Of a DNA stretch of 64,000 bases, positions 36,366-43,681 are shown in pieces; the stretch's first letter is position 1, and each line of letters begins with the position of its first letter. Made by a program: the position numbers and the translations under genes. The DNA is from Hyphomicrobiales bacterium (GTDB lineage Bacteria > Pseudomonadota > Alphaproteobacteria > Rhizobiales > Xanthobacteraceae), in the NCBI GenBank assembly GCA_013911975.1, contig JACESF010000009.1:25406-89405 (forward strand), given 5' to 3'. Under the pieces are notes generated by a model that was not told where the DNA came from, searched no databases, and saw only the letters and a list, made by a program, of their open reading frames with translations.

Positions 36366-37517
36366 ATGGCGACCCGCACCATCCGCATCGCCATGAACGG
36401 CGTGACGGGACGGCTGGGGCAGAACCAGCACCTCGTCAATTCCATCCTCGCCATCCGCAAGGACGGCGGCCTGCCGCTGGCGGGCGGCGATCGGCTCATG
36501 CCGGAGCCCATCCTGCTCGGCCGCAACGCCGAGAAGGTGGAGGCGCTGGCCCGGGCGCACGGCGTCGCCGACTGGTCCACCGACACGGCGGCGATCCTCG
36601 CCGACCCGTCCGTGGACATCTATTTCGACGTGGCGGCCACCGCCGGGCGCGTGCCGCGCGCCATGGAGGCCATCGCGGCGGGCAAGGCCATCTATCTGGA
36701 GAAGCCCATCGCCGACGCGCTGGAGGACGCGCTGACGCTCGCCCGCGCGGCGGACGCGGCCGGGGTGAAGAACGGCGTGGTGCAGGACAAGGTGTTCCTG
36801 CCCGGGTTCGCCAAGCTCAAGAAGCTGAAGCAGGCGGGCTTCTTCGGGCAGGTCCTGTCCGTGAAGCTGGATTTCGGCTGGTGGATCTTCGACGGCGAGA
36901 TGCATCCCGCCCAGCGCTCGTCCTGGAACTACCGCAAGGCCGAGGGCGGCGGGCTGATCCTCGATATGTTCCCGCACTGGCGCTACATGATCGACGGGCT
37001 CGTGGCCCCCATCAGCGCCGTCACCTGCCGCCATTCCACCGTCACCCCGCGCCGTCGCGACGAGGCGGGGCGGCCCTATGATGTGGATGTAGAGGACGAG
37101 GTGGCCGCCACCTTCGAGCTGGAGGGCGGCGTGCTGGCGCAGGTCACGTCCTCCTGGGCGACGCGGGTGCGGGCCGACGACATGCTGACCCTGAAGGTGG
37201 ACGGCACGAAGGGCTCGGCGCTGGCGACGCTGCACCGCTGCTTCATCCAGCCGGACGTGGCGACGCCCAAGCCCCTGTGGAATGTGCAGCAGCGCATCGA
37301 CCGGGACTTCGCCGCCGACTGGCAGGAGGTGCCGGACGTGGACCCCTTCAAGAATTCCTATCGCTGCGGCTGGGAATTGTTCCTGCGCCACGTGGTGGAG
37401 GGCACGCCGTTTCCCTCGCCGCTCATCGAGGGCGCCAAGGGGCTCCAACTGGTGGATGCCTGCTATGCGAGCAACCGGGAGCGGCGCTGGGTCGACCTCG
37501 CTCCGCTGTCGCTCTGA
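36366..37517 (+). CDS. Gfo/Idh/MocA-family oxidoreductase
   Basis: NAD(P)-dependent dehydrogenase of 383 residues. The N-terminal Rossmann fold starts RIAMNGVTGRLGQNQ, and the family's nicotinamide-site motif is AIYLEKPIADA (EKP). The C-terminal half has the usual sheet domain with GGGLILDMFPHWRYMIDGL. Substrates of the family are sugars, inositols, biliverdin and other polyols. As the last gene of the system 2 operon (1 bp after the deacetylase-like gene), it suggests an oxidation step on the product of the two hydrolases. Confidence 0.9.
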   Translation: MATRTIRIAMNGVTGRLGQNQHLVNSILAIRKDGGLPLAGGDRLMPEPILLGRNAEKVEALARAHGVADWSTDTAAILADPSVDIYFDVAATAGRVPRAMEAIAAGKAIYLEKPIADALEDALTLARAADAAGVKNGVVQDKVFLPGFAKLKKLKQAGFFGQVLSVKLDFGWWIFDGEMHPAQRSSWNYRKAEGGGLILDMFPHWRYMIDGLVAPISAVTCRHSTVTPRRRDEAGRPYDVDVEDEVAATFELEGGVLAQVTSSWATRVRADDMLTLKVDGTKGSALATLHRCFIQPDVATPKPLWNVQQRIDRDFAADWQEVPDVDPFKNSYRCGWELFLRHVVEGTPFPSPLIEGAKGLQLVDACYASNRERRWVDLAPLSL

Positions 37518-37552
37518 TCGGCGGGCACGGTGCTGCTGCGCGCGCTTGCCGG

Positions 37553-37660
37553 GTCATGGCCGGGCTTGTCCCGGCCATCCACGCCGCGCCGACCGCGCGG
37601 ACCTCGAACGGGATTGCCCAGCGGTGGCCCGTGGATGCCCGGGACAAGGCCGGGCATGAC
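37553..37660. repeat. 108-bp inverted-repeat intergenic element
   Basis: Left arm 37553-37583 begins GTCATGGCCGGGCTTGTCCC and right arm 37630-37660 is its reverse complement with about four mismatches over 31 bases; the loop is 46 bp. Elements with GGGACAAGCCCGGC arms are common interspersed repeats in Hyphomicrobiales. It lies between convergent genes, where it can also end transcription. Confidence 0.7.
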
Positions 37661-37700
37661 GGCCTGCTGCATGCGTCCCAGGCGTGAATGTCGATCGGGC

Positions 37701-38051
37701 CTAGCCCTCGCCCAGCTTGGTCAGGTCGGTCCTGAGGATGGGCGCATAGGGGTTGCTCGCCACGGAACGGGCGGCGGCACGAACGGCCGCCTCCTTCTCT
37801 TCCTGCTTGTTCAGCTCTTCGAGCTGCTTCTTCAGCGGCTCCATGGCCTTCTGGACCGCCTTGAGGGCGTCCTCCAGCTTGCGGATCTCCGCCCGCTGCG
37901 CCGCCTCGTCGGTGGCGCGCGTGCCCTTCACGTCCCGAAGCTGCCGCTCCAGTTCCTTTTCCTTCAGGCTGAGCTTGGACAGTTCGGCCGTGGTCGACGG
38001 GCGTCCGGTGGGGCCGATGATTCTCAGAATCTTGTCCGCGACGACGACCAT
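37701..38051 (-). CDS. Coiled-coil hypothetical protein, 116 aa
   Basis: No family recognised. ATG 38051 has GAGGA at spacing 6, so translation is likely. The protein is charged and helical: residues about 25-90 form a heptad-like Lys/Glu/Leu pattern (LKEKELERQLRDVKG...LKAVQKAMEPLKKQLEEL), expected to be a coiled coil. The N-terminus MVVVADKILRIIGPTGRP is hydrophobic but too short and polar for a membrane anchor. It is divergent from gabT with a 143-bp gap and ends next to the inverted-repeat element. A structural or adaptor role is possible; no function can be assigned. Confidence 0.65.
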   Translation of the reverse strand: MVVVADKILRIIGPTGRPSTTAELSKLSLKEKELERQLRDVKGTRATDEAAQRAEIRKLEDALKAVQKAMEPLKKQLEELNKQEEKEAAVRAAARSVASNPYAPILRTDLTKLGEG

Positions 38052-38194
38052 GGGCGATCCTCAGGGGCCGGGAGCAGGACGCAGCGTTCTTCATGCCGCT
38101 TGCGCGGGGCTGACCTGCGCCGGCTCACGGCGCCTGGAACCCGGCATCGGGCGGCGGTATATCTAAACCAACCTTCCCAAGAGAGGCCACGTCC

Positions 38195-39496
38195 ATGACC
38201 ACGACGTCCGAACTGAAGAGCCGCCATGTGGCGGCGGTGGCCCACGGGGTCGCCACCAAGGGCATCTATGCCGCACGCGCGGAGAATTCCGAGCTGTGGG
38301 ACGTGGACGGCAAGCGCTATATCGACTTCGCCGCCGGCATCGCCGTGCTCAATACCGGCCACCGCCATCCCAAGGTGATCGAGGCCGTGCGCGCCCAGGC
38401 CGACGCCTTCACCCACACCTGCTTCAACGTGGCCCCGTATGAAGGCTACATCGCGCTCGCCGAGCGGCTGAACGCCATGGCGCCCACGGGCGGGGAAAAC
38501 CAGTCCATCCTCGTCACCACCGGCGCCGAGGCGGTGGAGAATGCGGTGAAGATCGCGCGCGCCTATACCAAGCGCGCGGGCGTCGTGGCGTTTTCCGGCG
38601 CCTTCCACGGCCGCACGCTGCTGGGCATGTCGCTGACCGGAAAGGTGGCGCCCTACAAGCGCAATTTCGGTCCCTTCCCGGCCGAGATCTACCACGTGCC
38701 GTTCCCGAACCCATTCATGGGCATTTCCACGGACGACGCCATCGAGGCCATCGAGCGCCTGTTTGCGTCCGACGTGGAGCCGGAGCGCATCGCCGCCATC
38801 ATCGTGGAGCCGGTGCAGGGGGAGGGCGGGTTCTATGTGGCGCCCGTGGACTTCCTGGTGCGCCTGCGCGAACTGGCGACGCGCCACGGCATCGTCTTCA
38901 TCGCCGACGAGATCCAGGCGGGCATGGCGCGCACGGGCAGCATGTTCTGCATCGAGCAGGCGGGCATCCAGGCGGACATCATCACCCTCGCCAAGGGCCT
39001 CGCGGGCGGCTTCCCGCTGTCGGCGGTGGTGGGGCGCAAGGAGATCATGCAGGCGGCCCATCCCGGCGGCCTCGGCGGCACCTATGCGGGCAATCCCATC
39101 GCGGTGGCCGCCGCCCATGCGGTGCTGGACGTGCTGGCGGAGGAAAACCTCTGCGCCCGCGCCACCGCCATCGGCGCGCGCATCACCGACCAGCTCAATG
39201 CCATGGCGGCGCGCCAGGGCATGGAGCGCATCGGCGACGTGCGCGGCCTCGGCGCCATGGTGGCGTTCGAGCTGGTGGAGGACCGTGAGACCCGCGCGGC
39301 GGCGCCCGCCCTCACCAACCGCATCGTCGAGGAGGCGGAGAAGCGCGGCCTGATCCTGCTCACCTGCGGCACCCGCGCCAACGTCATCCGCATCCTGACG
39401 CCGCTGACCATTTCCGACGCGACCCTGGAGGAGGGCCTCGCCATCCTCGAACAGTCCGTGGAAGCGGCCTTCTCGGCCTCTCCCTCTGCCGCCTGA
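38195..39496 (+). CDS. gabT: 4-aminobutyrate-2-oxoglutarate aminotransferase
   Basis: Class III PLP aminotransferase of 433 residues that turns GABA into succinate semialdehyde (often also acting on 5-aminovalerate). The PLP lysine is in TLAKGLAGGFPLSAVVG (Lys267), with IADEIQAGMARTG upstream and GTYAGNPIA downstream, both typical of GabT. No succinate-semialdehyde dehydrogenase gene is adjacent. It stands alone between a divergent coiled-coil gene and a strong terminator. Confidence 0.9.
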   Translation: MTTTSELKSRHVAAVAHGVATKGIYAARAENSELWDVDGKRYIDFAAGIAVLNTGHRHPKVIEAVRAQADAFTHTCFNVAPYEGYIALAERLNAMAPTGGENQSILVTTGAEAVENAVKIARAYTKRAGVVAFSGAFHGRTLLGMSLTGKVAPYKRNFGPFPAEIYHVPFPNPFMGISTDDAIEAIERLFASDVEPERIAAIIVEPVQGEGGFYVAPVDFLVRLRELATRHGIVFIADEIQAGMARTGSMFCIEQAGIQADIITLAKGLAGGFPLSAVVGRKEIMQAAHPGGLGGTYAGNPIAVAAAHAVLDVLAEENLCARATAIGARITDQLNAMAARQGMERIGDVRGLGAMVAFELVEDRETRAAAPALTNRIVEEAEKRGLILLTCGTRANVIRILTPLTISDATLEEGLAILEQSVEAAFSASPSAA

Positions 39497-39507
39497 GGCA
39501 AAGAAAA

Positions 39508-39533
39508 GGGCGCGCCGTCCGCACGGCGCGCCC
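39508..39533 (+). terminator. GC-rich hairpin after gabT
   Basis: Arms GGGCGCGCCGT/ACGGCGCGCCC with a 4-base loop, 12 bp after the gabT stop, preceded by an A-rich stretch (AAAGAAAA). On the minus strand those bases read as a T-tract, so it can also stop leftward transcription. Confidence 0.65.
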
Positions 39534-39549
39534 CCTGGGGTCACGATCG

Positions 39550-39581
39550 AACGCCCCTTCCCCGGCCGGGGAAGGGGCGTT
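39550..39581. terminator. Perfect 32-bp palindrome, bidirectional terminator
   Basis: Two 16-base arms (left AACGCCCCTTCCCCGG) with no spacer, followed on the plus strand by TTGTTATTT. It lies 4 bp from the stop of the convergent S15 hydrolase gene. Together with the hairpin at 39508 it isolates the two genes. Confidence 0.75.
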
Positions 39582-39584
39582 TTG

Positions 39585-41336
39585 TTATTTCGCGGGGATG
39601 ACGGGCAGCATCAGGTAGCTCTCGCCCTCGCCGAAATGCAGCGTGTATTCGCCGCCGTAGACGTCCATGGGCCGGTCCACGGGATCGTTGTGGGTGAAGG
39701 GGCCGACGCCGTACATCTTGTAGGAATTGTACGGCAGGTCGGCCGGGGTGCCGTCATATTCGTAGTCCTTGCCCCGGATGTTGAGGGCGAGGCGGTAGCC
39801 CTTCGGCACCACGATGCAGGTGGGCCACACCTCCACGTCCAGCTCCACCGGCTTGCCCGGCTCCAGCGGCCAGGTCTCGTCATGGGTGTGGTAGGGGCGG
39901 TAGGGCAGGGTCTTCGCCGGATCCAGCTTGCGCTGGGACGCGCGCAGCCAGCCGAGGCCGACCGGCGTGCGCGGATCGTTGGAGCCGATGAACACCACTT
40001 CCTTGTCCTCCTCGTCATAGACGCGGATGGCGAGGAAGACGTCCGCGTCCTTGGTCTGCGAGGACAGGAACAGCTTGGCGGCGATGGGGCCGGTGATCTC
40101 CAGCGGCTCTTCCAGCGGCGGCGTGGTGAAATAGACCCCGTCGCCCATGGCGGCGTAGGTCAGGCTCTCCGTGCCGGCCTCGGGCTTCGTGGTGGTGAGG
40201 GTGAGCGTCGCGGGATCGAGATAGAACTTGGTCCACTCCGTGCGGGCCAGCGGCCATTCCTGCTCGTCGCGCAGTACGAATTTCTCGCCGGGATGGCGGA
40301 TGTTGAGCTGCACCGGCGGCTGCTTGTCCCAGCCGGTGTTCTCGCCCTTCAGGAAGTGGCCGAAGAACTTCTTCTGCAAGGCGAGGCCGTAATTGGAATA
40401 GAAGTGCGAAAAGTGCGTGTCGCCGTGCACTTCAAGCCATTTCTGCGTGGTGCCCGCCTGGAGATAGCCCTCGAAATTGCCGCGCGTGTGCAGGCCGACG
40501 CCGCCCCAATTGGCGGCGGAGAGCAGCGGCACGTTGATCTTGGAGAAGTCGGACGGCGAGCGGTCCCTGTGGAACTGGTCCACCAGCTTCTTCTCGCGGA
40601 TGAGGGGCATCAGGTCGATGCGGTTGTTCGCAAGCTCTTCTTCCGACAGGGTTTCCGGCCCGCCCACCGGCTCGCCGGTGACGCGGGAGCGCTTGCCGCG
40701 CTCGCCCACGCCGTGCTGCATGGACACCACCTGGCGGGTGTACCAATTGCCCATGAACTCGTTGAGGATGCCGCCGGAGCGGAGCTGCTCGCGGTAGAAG
40801 TCCGAATAGCCTTCCCAGATGCACAGGGCCGCCAGGTGCGGCGGCTGGAGCGGGCCCACCTGCCACTGATTCACGGCATAATAGGAGATGCCCGACACGC
40901 CCACCTTGCCGTTGGACCAGGGCTGGACACCGGCCCATTCGATGCAGTCGTGCAGGTCCTGGGTCTCCTGCGGGCCCCAGGGGTCGAGGAAGCCGGGCGA
41001 GCGGCCGGCGCCGCGGGAATCGATGCGCAGGCAGATGTAGCCGTCCGGCACCCACTTCTCGGGGTCGCACAATTCCCAGCTCTGATAGACGCTGGACGTG
41101 CCTTCCAGCACTTCCGGGAAGGAGGCGATCATGCGCGTCCAGGCGCTCTTGTAGCCGTCCTCGAAATGCAGGCCCTTCGCATAGGGGCCGTAATGGAGGA
41201 TGACGGGATACTGGCCGTCGTCCAGCGGACGGAAGATGTCGGCGCGCAGCACGGTTCCGTCGGGCATGGGGATGGGCGCATCCCACTCGACGCGCATGCC
41301 GTCGCGCACTTCGATCTTGTGCTGGTCGTCACTCAT
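39585..41336 (-). CDS. S15/CocE-NonD family hydrolase (X-Pro dipeptidyl-peptidase-like)
   Basis: Alpha/beta hydrolase of 583 residues with a C-terminal jelly-roll domain (about 360-580). The serine nucleophile is in VSGISYYAVNQWQ (Ser151), aligned with GVSYLGVTQWQ of cocaine esterase; the RIDSRGAGRSPG segment is typical and the histidine is probably in VHGDTHFSHFY. Members cleave esters (CocE), X-Pro dipeptides, or N-acyl amides such as glutaryl-7-ACA. ATG 41336 has GGAG at spacing 8. No signal peptide, so cytosolic. It follows the system 2 binding-protein gene after 106 bp and probably shares its transcript, which suggests it acts on the imported compound. Confidence 0.9.
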   Translation of the reverse strand: MSDDQHKIEVRDGMRVEWDAPIPMPDGTVLRADIFRPLDDGQYPVILHYGPYAKGLHFEDGYKSAWTRMIASFPEVLEGTSSVYQSWELCDPEKWVPDGYICLRIDSRGAGRSPGFLDPWGPQETQDLHDCIEWAGVQPWSNGKVGVSGISYYAVNQWQVGPLQPPHLAALCIWEGYSDFYREQLRSGGILNEFMGNWYTRQVVSMQHGVGERGKRSRVTGEPVGGPETLSEEELANNRIDLMPLIREKKLVDQFHRDRSPSDFSKINVPLLSAANWGGVGLHTRGNFEGYLQAGTTQKWLEVHGDTHFSHFYSNYGLALQKKFFGHFLKGENTGWDKQPPVQLNIRHPGEKFVLRDEQEWPLARTEWTKFYLDPATLTLTTTKPEAGTESLTYAAMGDGVYFTTPPLEEPLEITGPIAAKLFLSSQTKDADVFLAIRVYDEEDKEVVFIGSNDPRTPVGLGWLRASQRKLDPAKTLPYRPYHTHDETWPLEPGKPVELDVEVWPTCIVVPKGYRLALNIRGKDYEYDGTPADLPYNSYKMYGVGPFTHNDPVDRPMDVYGGEYTLHFGEGESYLMLPVIPAK

Positions 41337-41442
41337 GAGGCTGCTCCGCTGGGCATGTGGCGGGCAAGCGCCCGCATTCCCGCGCTTGGGGGCGGGTGGT
41401 TCAGGAGAAGGGCGCGCGGTGCCGAAGCACCGCGCGGAAGCG

Positions 41443-42465
41443 TCAGTTGGTGGGCTTGCGCACCGCCGCGCCCAGCGTCTTGGCGGCATCGGAGGCGTCC
41501 ACGAACTGGTTCGTGTAGACGCTGGACGGCGCGGGCTTGGTGGGCAGGTCGTCGGAGAGGGAATCGATGGTGGCCGCCCACTTGGCGTCGTTCATCTTGC
41601 CGAAGCGCTCGGCATAGTCCGGCGAATTATAGAGGTCGAAGATGATGGCCAGCTTGCGGGTTTCGAGCTTCAGGTCCCGGTCGGGCGCCACCTTGATGAC
41701 CTCGGCCACCGCCGGCTCCATGTTCTTCTGGGCCCAGAGATAGCCCTGCATGGTGGCGTTGACGAAGCGCTGGACGAGGCCCGGATTGGTCTTCACCAGA
41801 TCCTCGCTGGTGTAGACGACCGTGCCGTAATTCACGAGGCCGTTGTCCTTCAGGGACATGATGTTCACCGGGAAGCCCTTGTCCTCCAGGGTGAGCGCCT
41901 GGCCGAACGAATAGCCCCACAGCGCGTCCACCTTGCCGGCGGCGAGCATCTGCACCTCGGCGCCGCGCGAGACGAGGACGAACTCGATGTCGTCGCGGCT
42001 GAGGCCGCCCTTCTTCAGGAGCGGGTCGATCTGGCCCTTCACGTTGGCCTGGAACCAGGTGATCTTCTTGCCCTTCATGTCCTTGGGCGCGTTGATGTTC
42101 GAGCTCTTCAAGGTGATGACGGCGATGGGGGTGTCCGGCTGGTCGGCCATGATGGCGACGATGGGCATGCCGCTCGCCTTGGCCTTCACGAAGCCGTCCG
42201 CATTGGCGACGCCGAACTGCTCGCGGCCGCTGGCCACCAGCGCCTCGCCGCTCTGGCCGGCGGACGGGGGGCGGATCTCAAGCTCGATGCCTTCCTTGGC
42301 GTAGAAGCCCTGGGCGATGGCGGCGAAATACTGGGCGTGCATGGCCCAGGGCGAGAAATTGATGCGCAGCACCACCTTGTCGAGGGCGCTGGCGGGCGCG
42401 ACCGCCAGCAGCGACGCGCAGGTCATGGCGGCAAGGCCCGCCACCAGTTTCGGCAACGCTTTCAT
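41443..42465 (-). CDS. ABC transporter substrate-binding protein, NitT/TauT type (system 2)
   Basis: Periplasmic binding protein of 340 residues. Signal peptide MKALPKLVAGLAAMTCASLL... with cleavage after ASA near residue 27. Family segments include VVLRINFSPWAMHAQYFAAI, AQGFYAKEGIELEI, GKKITWFQ and AAGKVDALWGYSF, a THI5/SsuA-like pattern. ATG 42465 has GGAGGAG just upstream. It is the first full gene of a leftward operon with the S15 hydrolase, behind copy 2 of the element also found at the permease-ATPase operon, so it is the likely receptor for that transporter. Confidence 0.92.
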   Translation of the reverse strand: MKALPKLVAGLAAMTCASLLAVAPASALDKVVLRINFSPWAMHAQYFAAIAQGFYAKEGIELEIRPPSAGQSGEALVASGREQFGVANADGFVKAKASGMPIVAIMADQPDTPIAVITLKSSNINAPKDMKGKKITWFQANVKGQIDPLLKKGGLSRDDIEFVLVSRGAEVQMLAAGKVDALWGYSFGQALTLEDKGFPVNIMSLKDNGLVNYGTVVYTSEDLVKTNPGLVQRFVNATMQGYLWAQKNMEPAVAEVIKVAPDRDLKLETRKLAIIFDLYNSPDYAERFGKMNDAKWAATIDSLSDDLPTKPAPSSVYTNQFVDASDAAKTLGAAVRKPTN

Positions 42466-42599
42466 GGATAGCTCCTCCGGATTTCGCGACACAGGGAGGC
42501 GCGCCGCGGCGCGCTCCGAACGGCACAAGAGGGAAACGGGCACGGCCCGCGGGCGGGACGGCGGCGAGCCACCGCGCAGCCACGAAAAGCGTTCGTCAT
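42462..42599 (-). CDS. Possible 45-aa leader ORF before the system 2 binding protein
   Basis: ATG 42599 has GAGGGG about 6 bases upstream and begins 5 bp after the conserved element. The frame codes 45 residues rich in Arg, Ala and Cys and ends in TGA within the ATGA of the binding-protein start. It parallels the leader ORF at 32520-32624. No domain is seen, and a chance open frame is possible. Confidence 0.3.
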   Translation of the reverse strand: MTNAFRGCAVARRRPARGPCPFPSCAVRSAPRRASLCREIRRSYP

Positions 42600-42604
42600 G
42601 AACA

Positions 42605-42654
42605 CCCCTCTGATAGGAACGTATTGAATTACAATACGATCGTTTTTATTTTTC
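42605..42654 (-). promoter_or_regulatory. Conserved 50-bp element, copy 2 (before system 2 binding-protein operon)
   Basis: On the minus strand it carries AAATAAAAACGA, then CGTATTG-N5-CAATACG (42638-42620), then TATCAGA and a G-run, matching copy 1 at 40 of 50 positions. It ends 139 bp before the binding-protein ATG. The retained AT-rich block and dyad in otherwise GC-rich DNA argue for function. Confidence 0.72.
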
Positions 42655-42877
42655 TCAGAGAAGGGAACGCCACCCCCGGAGCTTTGTCAACCGGCTTTCC
42701 TCATGCGGGAACGCGGGCGAGCGCAGGGGGATCCAGCGCGCGGCGCCGGGGGCCGGCGCGCAGCGTCAGGGACACCGGCAGGCCGCAGGTGTGGGCGCGC
42801 AGCGGCGAGCGTGTGGGGAGGGATAGGGCCCTGCGGGCCGGGCGTCCCGGCTCCGCCTCATGGGGTCGGGCGCGCGC
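42655..42877. other. Intergenic stretch without a recognisable gene
   Basis: This stretch separates the system 2 element from the stop of the NTF2-like gene. Open frames here have no ribosome site or recognisable content. I see nothing else in it; with 42466-42654 it makes up a 412-bp gap between annotated full-length genes. Confidence 0.5.
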
Positions 42878-43444
42878 TCACAGGCGCGTGGCCAGTTCCG
42901 CGAGATTGGCCTTGATGCGCGCCACCGCCGCGCGGGTCGGCTCCTCGGCGCCGAAGCGGACGCCCTTCGGGGTGCGCAGGAACACTTCGGCGGCCTGCGT
43001 GGACGTCTTCAGGTCGTAGCCGGTCTCCAGCCAGATGGCGTTCCCATAGGCATCGAGCCGCACCAGCGGGCTGGTCTTCGCGAAGAAGCTGTTGGACGCA
43101 TAGGTGCGGATGCGCACGATCTTGTCGCCGTCGAAATGGACGTGCTGCATGGCCAGCAGATGGTCGTCGCCATAGCGGATGTCGAGGACGATGGAGCCGG
43201 TCCCGGTCTCGGCATCGTAGCCGATGGAGGGCACGTCCACCCCGTCGATGATGGCGAACCACCAAGCGTTGTTGTACTCGACGAAGAAGCGCAGCGGCAT
43301 GCGGTTCTCGTCCGAGAGCGTGGTCTGGAGATAGCCCTGGTCGGCGTCGAACAGGTCCATGTCGAAATGGCAGTTCCGGTACATCTCGCGGAACCGACGC
43401 AGCATCTCGATCCGCGCGCCGCTGTGATCTGTCTCACCGGCCAT
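42878..43444 (-). CDS. Hypothetical protein, possibly NTF2/SnoaL-like fold, 188 aa
   Basis: I do not recognise a specific family. The 188-residue protein has no signal peptide or membrane helix. Segments such as FREMYRNCHFDMDLFDADQGYLQ, NAWWFAIIDGVDVPSIGY, VLDIRYGDDHLLAMQHVHFDGDKIVRIRTY alternate short helices with strands as in SnoaL/NTF2-like cone folds, where small-molecule binding or isomerisation is common. The tail is charged. It is a single leftward gene between the system 2 receptor and the branched-chain-type binding protein; the upstream gap is 237 bp. Confidence 0.65.
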   Translation of the reverse strand: MAGETDHSGARIEMLRRFREMYRNCHFDMDLFDADQGYLQTTLSDENRMPLRFFVEYNNAWWFAIIDGVDVPSIGYDAETGTGSIVLDIRYGDDHLLAMQHVHFDGDKIVRIRTYASNSFFAKTSPLVRLDAYGNAIWLETGYDLKTSTQAAEVFLRTPKGVRFGAEEPTRAAVARIKANLAELATRL

Positions 43445-43620
43445 GTGGTGTCGTCCTTCCCGTCCGTTGAAGCTGAGGTCCGCGCACGCCGGGGATCAGC
43501 GCCTGCGGGCGCGCGCCAGCGCGGCACTGGCCGGAGCCTAGAGACTGATAGAGCACGTTCCGGGCAAAGTGGATGGGAATGTGCCGGGTGATCCTCCCCG
43601 TGGCGGGCGGCGCCGGGAGC

Positions 43621-43653
43621 AAAAGAAAAGGCCGCCGCCCGGAGGCGACGGCC
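43621..43653 (-). terminator. Intrinsic terminator after the branched-chain-type binding protein
   Basis: On the minus strand a hairpin (arms GGCCGTCGCC/GGCGGCGGCC, one mismatch, 4-base loop) at 43653-43630 is followed by TTTTCTTTT. It begins 28 bp after the gene's stop. Confidence 0.75.
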
Positions 43654-43681
43654 CGTGATCCTCAGTGCCGGGCAGGCGCGG

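Noticed and set aside
42624..43019. Rightward 131-codon frame starting inside the conserved element
   Set aside because: It starts inside the copy 2 dyad, has no ribosome site, and runs antisense through the end of the NTF2-like gene with Arg/Gly/Ala-rich low-complexity content.
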